Source: Corynebacterium sp. 74A (GTDB taxonomy: Bacteria > Actinomycetota > Actinomycetes > Mycobacteriales > Mycobacteriaceae). From it: DNA of 64,000 nt. The notes beneath the pieces are model-generated. The model was given only the letters and a program-made list of their open reading frames with translations, made no database searches and was not told where the DNA came from. The DNA lies in NCBI RefSeq assembly GCF_008930665.1, contig NZ_PQMG01000004.1:124001-188000 (forward strand), written 5' to 3'. Shown piece after piece: positions 52,739 through 61,311 of the stretch. How positions within the stretch are numbered: position 1 is the stretch's first letter; each line of letters opens with the position of its first letter. The position numbers and the translations under genes are program-made.

Positions 52739-53935
52739 TTAAGGAATCTCAGGGTTACTGGCCCCAGTATCGGTGGCGAGGTAGCGTTTCAGGATCGCGG
52801 CGAAAAGGCGGATGCCCACCGAGATGGCGCGCTCGTCCACCACCAGATCGCCTTGGTGCAAATCTCCCGGGGTGCCGGTGCCGTCCCAGCAGCCCAGCCG
52901 CGCCATGGAGCCGGGCACGTGCTCGAGATACCAAGAGAAATCCTCGCCACCGGAGGATTGGGGAGCTTCCACTACCGCGTGCGGATCCACGCTCGTGGCG
53001 GCGTCGGCAAGCACAGCCGTGGCCACATCATCGTTAACCACGGGCGGTACCCCGCGCACATAGCGCACCTGCGCCTCGCAGCCGGTGGGCGCCACCACCT
53101 GTTGGATCAGCTCCTCCATGAGCGGCTGCATCATGCGCCAGACCCGAATATCGGCGGTGCGCACCGTGCCCAAGAGCACCCCGTGCTGAGGCAGAGCATT
53201 GGCAGCGAAACCCGCCTTGACCGAGCCGAAGGCCAACACCGTGCCGGAGCGCGGATCAACCCCGCGCGACAAGAGTCCCGGCAGCTGGGTAACGAGCGCA
53301 CCCAAGGCGTAAACCACATCCTCGGTCAGGTGCGGGCGTGCCGAGTGCCCGCCGTGCCCAGAGACCGTGATGGTGAGGCTATCGGCCGCCGAGGTGATCG
53401 CCCCGGTACGCACCCCCACCTTGCCCACCTTCAACTTCGGTTCCACGTGCAGGGCGTAGATACTTCCCACTCCCTCGAGAGCACCATAGGAGATCACCTC
53501 GGGGGCGCCGCCTTCCAGTACCTCCTCGGCAGGCTGGAAAATGAAGCGCACCCCGAGGTTGAGGTCGAAGCTGCTTAAGGCGCAGGCCGTGGCCAAGGCG
53601 ATGGTGGTGTGCACATCGTGGCCGCAGGCGTGCATATAGCCCTGCTTCTCGGAGGCGAAATCGAGGCCCGTGATCTCGGTGATGGGCAGCGCATCGATAT
53701 CGGCGCGGAAGGCCAGCTTCTCGCCGGTATCGGGGCCGAGATCCACCCGCAGCCCCGTATCGGGGAAACGCACCGGCTCTAATCCATAGGAGCGCAGCAC
53801 CTGCTCGAGGAAGTCGGTGGTCTCGTACTCGCGGTGCGATAACTCTGGGTGGCTGTGGAGATGACGGCGCCAGCTAAGCACCACATCATGGTGCTCCTCG
53901 ATCCAGCCCTGTACATGACTCCACACATCGCTCAC
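52739..53935 (-). CDS. amiA: M20-family amidohydrolase (AmiA-like)
   Basis: A 398-residue member of the M20D amidohydrolases, which cleave N-acyl amino acids such as hippurate or indole-acetyl amino acids. It shows WRRHLHSHPELSHREYETTDFL at about 21-42, AFRADIDALPITE, YMHACGHDVHTTIALA (metal-binding CGHD/H near residue 108), FQPAEEVLEGG, and GGEDFSWYLEHVPGSMARLG near the end. All metal ligands appear present. The start is a GTG at 53935. It follows upstream of lpdA and is divergent from pmmB. The gene name is from synteny with C. glutamicum (cg0789); the substrate is unknown. Confidence 0.9.
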   Translation of the reverse strand: MSDVWSHVQGWIEEHHDVVLSWRRHLHSHPELSHREYETTDFLEQVLRSYGLEPVRFPDTGLRVDLGPDTGEKLAFRADIDALPITEITGLDFASEKQGYMHACGHDVHTTIALATACALSSFDLNLGVRFIFQPAEEVLEGGAPEVISYGALEGVGSIYALHVEPKLKVGKVGVRTGAITSAADSLTITVSGHGGHSARPHLTEDVVYALGALVTQLPGLLSRGVDPRSGTVLAFGSVKAGFAANALPQHGVLLGTVRTADIRVWRMMQPLMEELIQQVVAPTGCEAQVRYVRGVPPVVNDDVATAVLADAATSVDPHAVVEAPQSSGGEDFSWYLEHVPGSMARLGCWDGTGTPGDLHQGDLVVDERAISVGIRLFAAILKRYLATDTGASNPEIP

Positions 53936-54081
53936 GCGACTCCGTCCCTCCTCGCGGCAACAAACAATCCTTGAACTCTTCTTCCATTACACACTAGCGG
54001 CTTTGCCGTACCAGAACGTGGGGTAATAACGCTAGGCTCAACATAGGACCCCTTCCGCAAGCAGCTAAAGGATAGTCAGTC

Positions 54082-55710
54082 GTGGAATCCCGCCCCTCCG
54101 ACCCCCACTCCGCTGCCCCTCTGGTCTATGGCACCACCGGTTTCCGCGCCCCCGTCGGGCCAGGACCACGGCAGATGAACATCACTCTCATCACCCGCTT
54201 GGCCGCGGCCTTCGCCGCCTGGCTGCCCAGTCACACCACGCAGCGCACCACCCCGCCCAGCCGCTTCGCGGACGACTCCCCTTCCGAAGAACCCGGGATT
54301 GGCCGGCTACTCCACGCCACCGACGCCCCCATTCGCGTGGTGGTGGGCTGGGACACCCGCTATGGCTCATCCGCCTTCGCCCAAGCCGCCGCCGAAGTGT
54401 GTGCTGGGGCCGGCTTCGAAGTGACACTACTGCCCCAACCCACCCCCACCCCGCTCATCCCATTTTTGATACACACTCGCTGCTTCGATGGCGGCATCCA
54501 GATCACCGCCTCCCACAATCCGGCCGTGGACAATGGCTGCAAGCTCTACACCCGCGACGGGCGGCTGCTCTCCACCGATAGGGCGGCGGAGATCACCGCG
54601 TTGATGGAGGATATGCCGCCGGCACCCGAGATCCCGCGGGTGCATGTGCGCCCCACCCAGGATCAACTGCGCCGCTATGTGGACTATGTGGTGGATCTGG
54701 TGGATCCCGGCGCGGATGATCGGCTGCGCGTGGCCACCGAGCGCGCCGGACTGACGGTGGTCTACACCGCGATGCATGGGGTGACCGGCCGCGTTTTGCA
54801 CCAATGCCTGCAGTCAGCGGGGTTCGCGCTGTGCTATCCGGTGTTGAGCCAGCAACATCCCGACCCCACCTTCCCCACCCTCGCCTTCCCCGATCCGGAG
54901 GAGCCCAGCGCGGTCGAGCAGGTGCTCGAGCTCGCCGCCGACCACGACGCCGACCTCATCATTGCCCTCGATCCGGACGGGGATCGCTGCGGCATCGGTA
55001 TCAAAACCGCCGCCGGTACCCACCGCATGCTCAGCGCGGACGAGCTGGGGCCGCTGCTGGCTACCCGGCTGGTCTCCGATGCTCATGCGGGCGCGCCGGC
55101 CCCAGTCGTGGCCACCACCCGAGTGTCCTCGCACCTCTTGAAGTCTCTGGCCGCCGCGCGGGGCTGGGACTATCAGGAATCCGCCACCGGTTTTAAGAAC
55201 ATGACCCAAACCGCGGACGATCGCCTCGGCCAGCTCGTCTTCGCCTATGAGGAAGCCCAAGGTTTTTGTGTCGATCCGGCGCGCGTGCCGGACAAGGATG
55301 GACTAGCCACGGCGCTGATTACCTGCGCCTGGGCGGCCGAGCTGAACATGCATGGCTCCTCTCTTGAGCAGGAGCTGATGACGCTGCACAAGCGCCATGG
55401 CTACTATGCCAGCCGCAAAGTCATCATCCGCACCTCCGATCCGCAGACCTTGCTGGAGGAGGCCGCCGCCGCGCCGCCGCGGCAACTGGCCGATATTCCC
55501 CTCCGTCCCCTGCCGCTACTCGACGATCAAATCATTGGATGGAGCGGCAGCGGCGAGGCTGGGCGGGTGCGCATTCTGGCCCGCACCTCCGGCACGGAGA
55601 GCAAAGCCAAAATCTATATCCACGTCTCTGGAACTAACTCAGCGGAGCAGTCGGAGACACTGGCCACCCGTATCGTCGGCGAGTTGCGGGAGCTACTCGG
55701 ACGCCTCTAG
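54082..55710 (+). CDS. pmmB: Phosphoglucomutase/phosphomannomutase family protein PmmB
   Basis: This second phosphohexomutase of the window has 542 residues and is of the long PGM2/PmmB group. Visible sites are YGTTGFRAPVGPGPRQMN (the TGFRG-type opening, residues 14-31), the phosphoserine loop GGIQITASHNPAVDNGCKLY (about 134-153), the metal loop ALDPDGDRCGIGI (near 300), FAYEEAQGFCVDP (sugar loop) and ARTSGTESKAKIYIHV (phosphate loop). It could act in nucleoside or hexose phosphate metabolism. It starts at GTG 54082 with AAGGA upstream. Its last 18 bases overlap the convergent XRE gene. In mycobacteria pmmB and upp are neighbours too. Confidence 0.92.
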   Translation: MESRPSDPHSAAPLVYGTTGFRAPVGPGPRQMNITLITRLAAAFAAWLPSHTTQRTTPPSRFADDSPSEEPGIGRLLHATDAPIRVVVGWDTRYGSSAFAQAAAEVCAGAGFEVTLLPQPTPTPLIPFLIHTRCFDGGIQITASHNPAVDNGCKLYTRDGRLLSTDRAAEITALMEDMPPAPEIPRVHVRPTQDQLRRYVDYVVDLVDPGADDRLRVATERAGLTVVYTAMHGVTGRVLHQCLQSAGFALCYPVLSQQHPDPTFPTLAFPDPEEPSAVEQVLELAADHDADLIIALDPDGDRCGIGIKTAAGTHRMLSADELGPLLATRLVSDAHAGAPAPVVATTRVSSHLLKSLAAARGWDYQESATGFKNMTQTADDRLGQLVFAYEEAQGFCVDPARVPDKDGLATALITCAWAAELNMHGSSLEQELMTLHKRHGYYASRKVIIRTSDPQTLLEEAAAAPPRQLADIPLRPLPLLDDQIIGWSGSGEAGRVRILARTSGTESKAKIYIHVSGTNSAEQSETLATRIVGELRELLGRL

Positions 55711-56208
55711 CTCTGCGGTCTCGGCGGCATCCGCGTCATCCGCAGCATCCTCTCGCGCCTTGATCTTTAGCCGCGCCTGCTGCCGGAGAACATAGAGCGG
55801 ATGGAACTCATCCACGAAGCGGGGATCATCGCCGTCAATGATCACGTGCGAGCCATCGAAGGGCAGCACGTCCTCAGGCTCGCGCGGCCACACCACATCC
55901 ACCTCGCTGGGCAGGGACTCTGTGGCCCGGCAGAGCCGGCGGGGCGGGGTGGTGGCATCGGGAAGCAGCACCGCGAGAGGCACGTGGAGGGCACGGGCGA
56001 TGCGATAGATGGTGGCGAGCTGCGGATTGGCGCTGCCATTTCGGGAGGACACCCCGCGTTCGAGCCCGACCACCGCATTGCGGTGCACCCCGGCGAGCTC
56101 GGCGAGGCGTTCTTGGCTGATATCGCGCATGGCGCGCAATGTGCGCACCCGCTGGCCGAGCGCCACAGCATAGCTCGGCCAGTAAATTACGTTATCGTCA
56201 TCAGCCAT
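55693..56208 (-). CDS. XRE-family transcriptional regulator
   Basis: A protein of about 171 residues with a Cro/C1-type helix-turn-helix at about residues 14-75 (ALGQRVRTLRAMRDISQERLAELAGVHRNAVVGLERG). The rest has no recognised domain: a segment around residues 75-135 (VAVLLPDATTPPRRLCRATESLP, then VVWPREPEDVLPFDGSHVIIDG) and an acidic Ala/Glu/Asp tail (ADDADAAETAELEASE). The ATG at 56208 comes directly after a terminator-like stem with T-run and has no clear ribosome site; a GTG close before ALGQRVR is an alternative. It lies between upp (same strand) and convergent pmmB. Target genes are unknown. Confidence 0.82.
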   Translation of the reverse strand: MADDDNVIYWPSYAVALGQRVRTLRAMRDISQERLAELAGVHRNAVVGLERGVSSRNGSANPQLATIYRIARALHVPLAVLLPDATTPPRRLCRATESLPSEVDVVWPREPEDVLPFDGSHVIIDGDDPRFVDEFHPLYVLRQQARLKIKAREDAADDADAAETAELEASE

Positions 56209-56209
56209 C

Positions 56210-56243
56210 AAAAAGACTCTGCCTACGCAAGCGGGCAGAGTCT
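56210..56243 (-). terminator. Intrinsic terminator of upp, abutting the XRE gene
   Basis: On the minus strand AGACTCTGCC and GGCAGAGTCT form a perfect 10-bp stem with a 10-base loop, followed by TTTTT. The T-run ends one base before the ATG of the XRE gene. Confidence 0.85.
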
Positions 56244-56260
56244 GCACACCATGGTGTGCA
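56243..56260. promoter_or_regulatory. 18-bp perfect palindrome upstream of the XRE gene
   Basis: TGCACACCATGGTGTGCA is a perfect palindrome, flanked by GGGCA (56234-56238) and TGCCC (56260-56264), which extend the symmetry. It lies in the upp-XRE gap, 35-52 bases from the XRE ATG. It is a good candidate operator, possibly for the XRE protein itself. Confidence 0.55.
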
Positions 56261-56304
56261 TGCCCCACGAGAGTGAGGAGCACCACCATGGGGTGGGCGG
56301 GTTT

Positions 56305-56940
56305 TTAGAGGTCGATGTTGCGCGGACCGTAGAGGCGATCGCCGGCGTCACCCAAACCGGGCACGATATAGGCGTCCTCGTTTAGCTCGGGGTCGATGGT
56401 GGCGGTGACGAGCCGCACGGGCAGTCCGGAATCGGCGAGCGCCTGCACCCCGGGCTGCGCCGAGACCATGCACACGGCGGTGATGTCGGTGGCGCCGCGG
56501 GCATGCAGCAAGCGGATGGCGTGCAACAACGACCCACCGGTAGCGAGCATGGGATCCACCACGAACACCGGCTGGTCGGTGAGATCCTCGGGCAGTGCCT
56601 CCAGATAGGGCACCGGCTCATGGGTCTCTTCATCGCGAGCCAAGCCGATGAAGCCCACCTGGGCATCGGGGATCATGGACAGGGCCGGGTCGATCATGCC
56701 CAGTCCGGCGCGGATGACGGGGACGATGATCGGCGGGTTTTCCAGGCGCGCCCCCTCCGCCACGGCCACCGGAGTGTGGCAGTCGAAGGTTTCTACCGGC
56801 ACGTCGCGGCAGGCTTCGTAGATGAGCATTGCTCCGAGATCGCGGAGCGCGGCGCGGAAGGTGGCGTTGTTGCTGCGCTTATCCCGCATGATGGTCAGTC
56901 GGGCTGCGACGAGCGGGTGGTCAATAACCTTGGTCTCCAT
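56305..56940 (-). CDS. upp: Uracil phosphoribosyltransferase
   Basis: Upp salvages uracil to UMP with PRPP. The 211-residue protein shows the family motifs: [29 protein letters not shown] at the start, [34 protein letters not shown] (PRPP loop) and the uracil-binding end [23 protein letters not shown]. The ATG at 56940 gives the standard length; an upstream in-frame extension to 57003 is unlikely. It is divergent from the 95-residue helical protein gene and is followed by a terminator and the XRE gene. All key residues are present. Confidence 0.96.
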   Translation of the reverse strand: METKVIDHPLVAARLTIMRDKRSNNATFRAALRDLGAMLIYEACRDVPVETFDCHTPVAVAEGARLENPPIIVPVIRAGLGMIDPALSMIPDAQVGFIGLARDEETHEPVPYLEALPEDLTDQPVFVVDPMLATGGSLLHAIRLLHARGATDITAVCMVSAQPGVQALADSGLPVRLVTATIDPELNEDAYIVPGLGDAGDRLYGPRNIDL

Positions 56941-57010
56941 ACGTTCCAGAATAGAACAGTGCCCCTGATCGCCGACGAGGGGAACCATCACGGGTGTGCG
57001 CAACGTCTAG

Positions 57011-57298
57011 ATGAGCATGACTGACCTCATGTGCACCCCCAGCTATGCCCGCTCATTGCTGCGCGATCTCCTCACCGCGGCAGCCACCACCACCCCAGCA
57101 GCACCACCGGCGCTGGCCCCAACCCCTGGGATGGAGCGCTTCACCGCCGCCCTCGCCCGCGCCACGGCCGCCACCGGGCAGCGCAGCCAGCAGCTCGCCC
57201 ACTACTGCGAACAGCGCGCCCAAGATACAGCCGGGCATCTTCGTTCTATTGAGCTTGTCGACGCCGAACTCGCCGCATCACTGAACAGGCAGGTCTGA
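57011..57298 (+). CDS. Small helical protein paired with the NlpC/P60 gene
   Basis: A 95-residue protein of unknown family. The first 20 residues are polar with MTDLMCTPSYARSLLRDLL, then an Ala/Pro/Thr-rich stretch (about 22-40), and then a long helix (about 41-90, ERFTAALARATAATGQRSQQLAHYCEQRAQDTAGHL). It lacks a signal peptide, a WXG motif and a YxxxD/E tail motif. In size and helical content it recalls type VII secretion substrates, but that is a resemblance only. It ends five bases before the start of the NlpC/P60 gene, so the two are almost certainly one operon. ATG codons at 57011 and 57017 are both possible starts. Confidence 0.65.
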   Translation: MSMTDLMCTPSYARSLLRDLLTAAATTTPAAPPALAPTPGMERFTAALARATAATGQRSQQLAHYCEQRAQDTAGHLRSIELVDAELAASLNRQV

Positions 57299-57303
57299 GG
57301 CTG

Positions 57304-58149
57304 ATGTTTCAGGTACTCAACCAGCTCGCCGCCCTGCTGCCCAGCCCTGCTCTGCCCCACGAGTTCGGCGAGGTGACGGATATCTCCGCCGCCCAGCGTC
57401 TTGCTCCCATGTTCGGCGCCGAGCCCCACCGTCTCACTCACGCCGCCGGCGCCCTGCATGCGGAAAAGGCGGAGCTGCAGCAGATCATGGCCATTGCCCA
57501 GCCGATCATTGCTCGCGCCAGCACCGATCTCGTGGACCTGGCCCAGCACTATCTCACAGATGTCACCCGGCTTGCGCCCCAGATGCTCAGCCCCCACCCG
57601 GCACAACACCTCGCCGCCGCCCAGGCCCTCGCGGCTCTCTCCCCGGCCACCCTCGCGGCGGCGGGGCAGCGCACGCAGCAGCTCGAGGCGGAGCTGGCAC
57701 AACCCACCGCCCAGCTGGAGCATATCGCGCAGCGCGGCCCGCTCGATCTGGACCAAGCTCCCGACTCTGCGGCAGGTGGTGTGGGCGGCGAGACGGCGTC
57801 GACAAGCACCGCGGGAGCGCGTGCCGTGGCGGCTGCGGAATCCCAGCTGGGCACGCCCTATGTGTGGGGCGGTACCACCCCAGATGGTTTTGATTGCTCT
57901 GGGCTGGTGCAGTGGTCCTATGCCCAGGCCGGTGTGGAGCTGCCGCGGATGGCGCATGAGCAGGCGGTGGGCCGGCAGGTCGGCGCCGATGAGCTGCAGC
58001 CGGGCGATCTCGTGGTGTGGGATGGGCATGTGGCCATGTATACCGGCGAGGGCATGATGATCGAGGCCGGCGACCCGGTGCAGAAGAACCCGGTGCGCAC
58101 CACCAACATGGGGATGGGGTTTCTAGGGTTCTATCGCCCCACCTCCTAA
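57304..58149 (+). CDS. NlpC/P60 (C40) peptidase with an N-terminal helical domain and no signal peptide
   Basis: NlpC/P60 enzymes cleave D-gamma-glutamyl-meso-DAP or similar bonds in peptidoglycan stem peptides. Of the 281 residues the last 115 form the catalytic domain: AVAAAESQLGTPYVWGGTTP, FDCSGLVQWSYAQAGVELPR (catalytic Cys near residue 197) and LVVWDGHVAMYTGEGMMIEA (catalytic His). The first 165 residues are predicted to be helical, Ala/Leu/His-rich, with no signal peptide or membrane segment, which is odd for a cell-wall hydrolase. GAGG lies a few bases before the ATG. It follows the small helical protein gene by five bases. A similar hydrolase gene occurs beside upp in C. glutamicum (recalled). 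Confidence 0.88.
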   Translation: MFQVLNQLAALLPSPALPHEFGEVTDISAAQRLAPMFGAEPHRLTHAAGALHAEKAELQQIMAIAQPIIARASTDLVDLAQHYLTDVTRLAPQMLSPHPAQHLAAAQALAALSPATLAAAGQRTQQLEAELAQPTAQLEHIAQRGPLDLDQAPDSAAGGVGGETASTSTAGARAVAAAESQLGTPYVWGGTTPDGFDCSGLVQWSYAQAGVELPRMAHEQAVGRQVGADELQPGDLVVWDGHVAMYTGEGMMIEAGDPVQKNPVRTTNMGMGFLGFYRPTS

Positions 58150-58170
58150 GGCTCGACTAGGCTTTAGCGC

Positions 58171-59412
58171 ATGACTTCTTCCTCCTCCGAGGCACAACAG
58201 ACGATTATTCCTATAAAGATTGCGCTCACAGAAGGGGACTTCTACACCCTGTGGGCGCCGGCCTACCGCGAACACGGCAGCGTCTGGCAGGCGTTTTTGG
58301 GAGATGATGACAATGTCTTCTTCTTCCACTCCCCCGCCGAGCTCCTCGCCTATATCTCGGCCCATCCCCACCACGATCTGTCGAATCACCCGCGCTGGTC
58401 GAGTTTCCAATCCAAGCCGGAGGCCCGCGTGGTGCCGGATGATTCCGGCTACGCCGATGTGGTGGGCGTGCCCGCGCTGCTCGCCGAGCGCCCCAGCCAC
58501 AACGCCGTATCGGGCACTGCCCGCGCCCTGCGGGTGGCGCGCTCGCTGGGAGAGGTCCTCGCCGATGTGACGGTGACCTCCTTCTTCTCTGGGCACTCTG
58601 TGCTGGACAATCTGGATCGCGGCTCGGATCATTACATCGGTGAGCAGGGCGCAGAGGAATGGACCGGCGTGGGCCGCGTGGTGCTCAACAGCTGGAATGA
58701 TGTGGTAGATGCCCTCGACGGCCACGTATTCACCCCCGAGGTCGATGACAACGCCGTGGCCGAGGCCGAGACCGCCATCGCCGCCTCCCAGGAGCGTATT
58801 GCGGAGGAAAAGGCCGCCGCCGAGGCTAAGCGCAAGGAAGAGGCCGAGGCCGCCGACCCCTATGACAGCACCGTGTGGGCCGCCGCCGGTATCGATCCGG
58901 TGAAAATCAGCATTGAAGGCCGCACCCTGTATACGCTGCGCACCTACGTGGAAGGCCGGCCGGTGTTCCTGGGTAAATACGGCGAGATCTTCACCTTCAA
59001 TAACCGCAAAACCATGCCCCGCTGGCTGGCTGAGCACGGCGATCATGACCTCGCCAAGCTCTCCACCTGGGAGACCGTGATGACGGAGGTCAATGGCGGC
59101 ACCCTCGAGGTCACCGTGCACGAGGACAACTCCTATTCCTTCACCGGCCTCGAGGACGATATCCGCAAGGGCCCCAAGGAAGTGGATACCGAGCAGATGC
59201 GCCGCGCCTATGAGCTGCTGGCGGATGCTGCCGACTGGGCCGCCGATGACTCGCTCAACTCCATCCTGCTGGCCCGCCCCAGCCTGCAGGACTACATATC
59301 CTATATGCTCGGCGGCGCCTCGAACTATGTGCCGGATGCGCCCTTTAGCAAGGAAGCCGAAGGCTGGAAGGCCCTCACTGAGACCCTCACCCAGCGCTTC
59401 AGCAAGTTCTAA
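58171..59412 (+). CDS. Unknown protein with two copies of one module separated by a coiled coil
   Basis: I recognise no family. The 413 residues show two similar segments. The first, at about 15-75, includes IKIALTEGDFYTLW, VWQAFLGDDDNVFFFHS and HPHHDLSNHPRWSSF. The second, at about 245-305, includes VKISIEGRTLYTLRTY, PVFLGKYGEIFTFNN and HGDHDLAKLSTWETV. Between them are a mixed domain and a charged helix of Ala/Glu/Lys (about 195-232, ASQERIAEEKAAAEAKRKEE), probably a coiled coil. No signal peptide or membrane helix is visible. It starts 22 bases after the NlpC/P60 gene and may be co-transcribed. An annotation such as primosomal protein, which I recall for some homologues, cannot be supported. 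Confidence 0.7.
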   Translation: MTSSSSEAQQTIIPIKIALTEGDFYTLWAPAYREHGSVWQAFLGDDDNVFFFHSPAELLAYISAHPHHDLSNHPRWSSFQSKPEARVVPDDSGYADVVGVPALLAERPSHNAVSGTARALRVARSLGEVLADVTVTSFFSGHSVLDNLDRGSDHYIGEQGAEEWTGVGRVVLNSWNDVVDALDGHVFTPEVDDNAVAEAETAIAASQERIAEEKAAAEAKRKEEAEAADPYDSTVWAAAGIDPVKISIEGRTLYTLRTYVEGRPVFLGKYGEIFTFNNRKTMPRWLAEHGDHDLAKLSTWETVMTEVNGGTLEVTVHEDNSYSFTGLEDDIRKGPKEVDTEQMRRAYELLADAADWAADDSLNSILLARPSLQDYISYMLGGASNYVPDAPFSKEAEGWKALTETLTQRFSKF

Positions 59413-59445
59413 CCCCGTGGCGCCAGCGCCTGCGGGGCTTATGCC

Positions 59446-61239
59446 TTAGACGCGGCGCCACCCAATCTGCCCATCGTGATCGACACGGCGCGCCCTGGAC
59501 TGCACACCCTGCGGCGGCTCCGACACGGTGGGCTCATCCATGTCCTCCTCATCGCCGGAGGCGTCTGCGCCCTCCACGTCCTCTCCGATGAGCGCGGCGA
59601 GCTCGCTGGCGTCCACCCGGTAGCCGCCATAGCGGCTACGCTCATCCTCGGCATCGGGGCGAAAGATCGGCAGGATATCGTGTTCGGCCTTGATGGGGCG
59701 GCCCGCCACCTGAGAGAGCTCATCGAGCATAGCGAGGCTATCGCGTAGCAGCAGCCACAGCCGCGCCCGGTGCGCCCCGTCCAGCGCCACGTGGTGCGTC
59801 ACAAGATAGGTGCGCGTCAGCATATCGACGCGCTCCTCAATATCCTCGACCCGTTCCGGAGAGAGCCCAGCCAGCTCCTGGTTCATATCGCCCCAGAAGG
59901 GCGTGACCCTGAGCTGTTCCACCACCAGCAGCGGCATGGCCTCGCCCTCGCCATAGGAGCCCCCCTCCTCAGAATCCGCCGTGGACATGGGCACAACGCC
60001 CGCGCCTGAGTCGCCGGCCGCGCCGCGCACAAGGTGGGCGGTGTCGTTGTCCCCGAGATCCGCAGCGCCGACCAGCTCCGCATCGACTGCGGCACCGGCG
60101 GTGGCGAGATACGCGGCATAGGCCTCCCGTGCCTCGTTCATGCGCGGATCGATATAGTCCACGAGGATCACATCGCGCACCTCCCGCTGCAAGAAGGCGG
60201 CCTCCATGGAGATAAGGGTGATATCGCGCAGATCCTCGAAGCTCAGGCCGCACTTCTCGACCAGATACATCATCTCATCGGTCTGGGTAACACCCGAGAC
60301 CAACCGGTTATCGGTGTTGATGGCGCAGGCGAAGCCGCGGTTGAATAGTTCGGCGAAGGGATGCACCTGGCCGTGGGCGACCGCGCCCGTCTGGTAGTTC
60401 GAGTGGGGGCATAGCTCTAGGCAAATCTCGTTGTCGTAGATATAGCGCGCGACGGGATCGGTGGTGAGTTCTTCATCCCCGGGAAGCACATCCATCAGCC
60501 GCACCCCGTGGCCGATACGACGTGCTCCCAGCTCCAGGGCCTCGCGGATGGAATCCACCCCAGCGGCCTCGCCCGCGTGAATGGTCACGGGCACAAAGTG
60601 ACGGCGCAGCAGCTCGAAGGCCTCGCGGAAGCGCGAGGCCGGAAAACCATCCTCCGGGCCGGCAAGATCGAAGCCCACCACCATGCCTTCGACCGAGCCT
60701 GGGTGGTAGTTGTCCACGGTCAGCTGCGCCACCTCCAGCACGTTGTTCTGCTGGCGCATGCCGCAGAGGATCAGCCGCACCACAATGCTCACGCCGCATT
60801 CGTCGAGCATGACGGTGGCCGTCTTGATCCCGGCGATGGCGGCGTCCACCACCTCCTGCATGCTCAGCCCCTTCTGCGTGTGCAGCTCAGGGGCGAAGCG
60901 CAGCTCCGCGTACACGCAATTGTCGGCGGCCAGCTGAAACACGGCGTCCTTGGCCACAGCAGCGATGGAGGCGGCGTCTTGCATCAGGGCTACGGTGTGG
61001 GCAAAACACTCGAGATAGCCCGCGAGACTACCCGCATTGGACTTCTGCTCAAACCACTGCGCCAGCGCCTCCGGTGTGAGTTCCGGCAGCTCATAGCCCT
61101 GCTCGGCAGCGAGACTCACCATAAGATCAGGGCTTAAACCACCATCGAGGTGATCGTGAAGGGATACTTTCGGCAGCTGCTGCACGATCTCACGCGGCGG
61201 CGGCGGAAGAGGAGAGGACGTGGGGTTGATCATGGTCAC
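59446..61239 (-). CDS. add: Adenosine deaminase with a long C-terminal extension
   Basis: Adenosine deaminase makes inosine from adenosine in purine salvage. The first 375 or so residues form the metal-dependent hydrolase: SLHDHLDGGLSPDLM (zinc HxH, near 28), FAPELHTQKGLSMQEV, VTIHAGEAAGVDSIREAL (HAGE), RRIGHGVRLM and ACAINTDNRLVSGV (catalytic Asp). Typical enzymes have about 340-370 residues; this one has 597. The extension of about 220 residues starts with an Ala-rich acidic part, has a helical stretch (VDMLTRTYLVTHHVALDGAHRARLWLLLRDSLAMLDEL), and ends in an acidic, disordered tail. The core looks intact, so activity is expected. Confidence 0.9.
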   Translation of the reverse strand: MTMINPTSSPLPPPPREIVQQLPKVSLHDHLDGGLSPDLMVSLAAEQGYELPELTPEALAQWFEQKSNAGSLAGYLECFAHTVALMQDAASIAAVAKDAVFQLAADNCVYAELRFAPELHTQKGLSMQEVVDAAIAGIKTATVMLDECGVSIVVRLILCGMRQQNNVLEVAQLTVDNYHPGSVEGMVVGFDLAGPEDGFPASRFREAFELLRRHFVPVTIHAGEAAGVDSIREALELGARRIGHGVRLMDVLPGDEELTTDPVARYIYDNEICLELCPHSNYQTGAVAHGQVHPFAELFNRGFACAINTDNRLVSGVTQTDEMMYLVEKCGLSFEDLRDITLISMEAAFLQREVRDVILVDYIDPRMNEAREAYAAYLATAGAAVDAELVGAADLGDNDTAHLVRGAAGDSGAGVVPMSTADSEEGGSYGEGEAMPLLVVEQLRVTPFWGDMNQELAGLSPERVEDIEERVDMLTRTYLVTHHVALDGAHRARLWLLLRDSLAMLDELSQVAGRPIKAEHDILPIFRPDAEDERSRYGGYRVDASELAALIGEDVEGADASGDEEDMDEPTVSEPPQGVQSRARRVDHDGQIGWRRV

Positions 61240-61311
61240 ATTCTAAGGTGACACCAGCGTCGCCGCCTCCCACCTCATGGGTGGCCTCGTGCAATAGACT
61301 ATCGGCCTATC

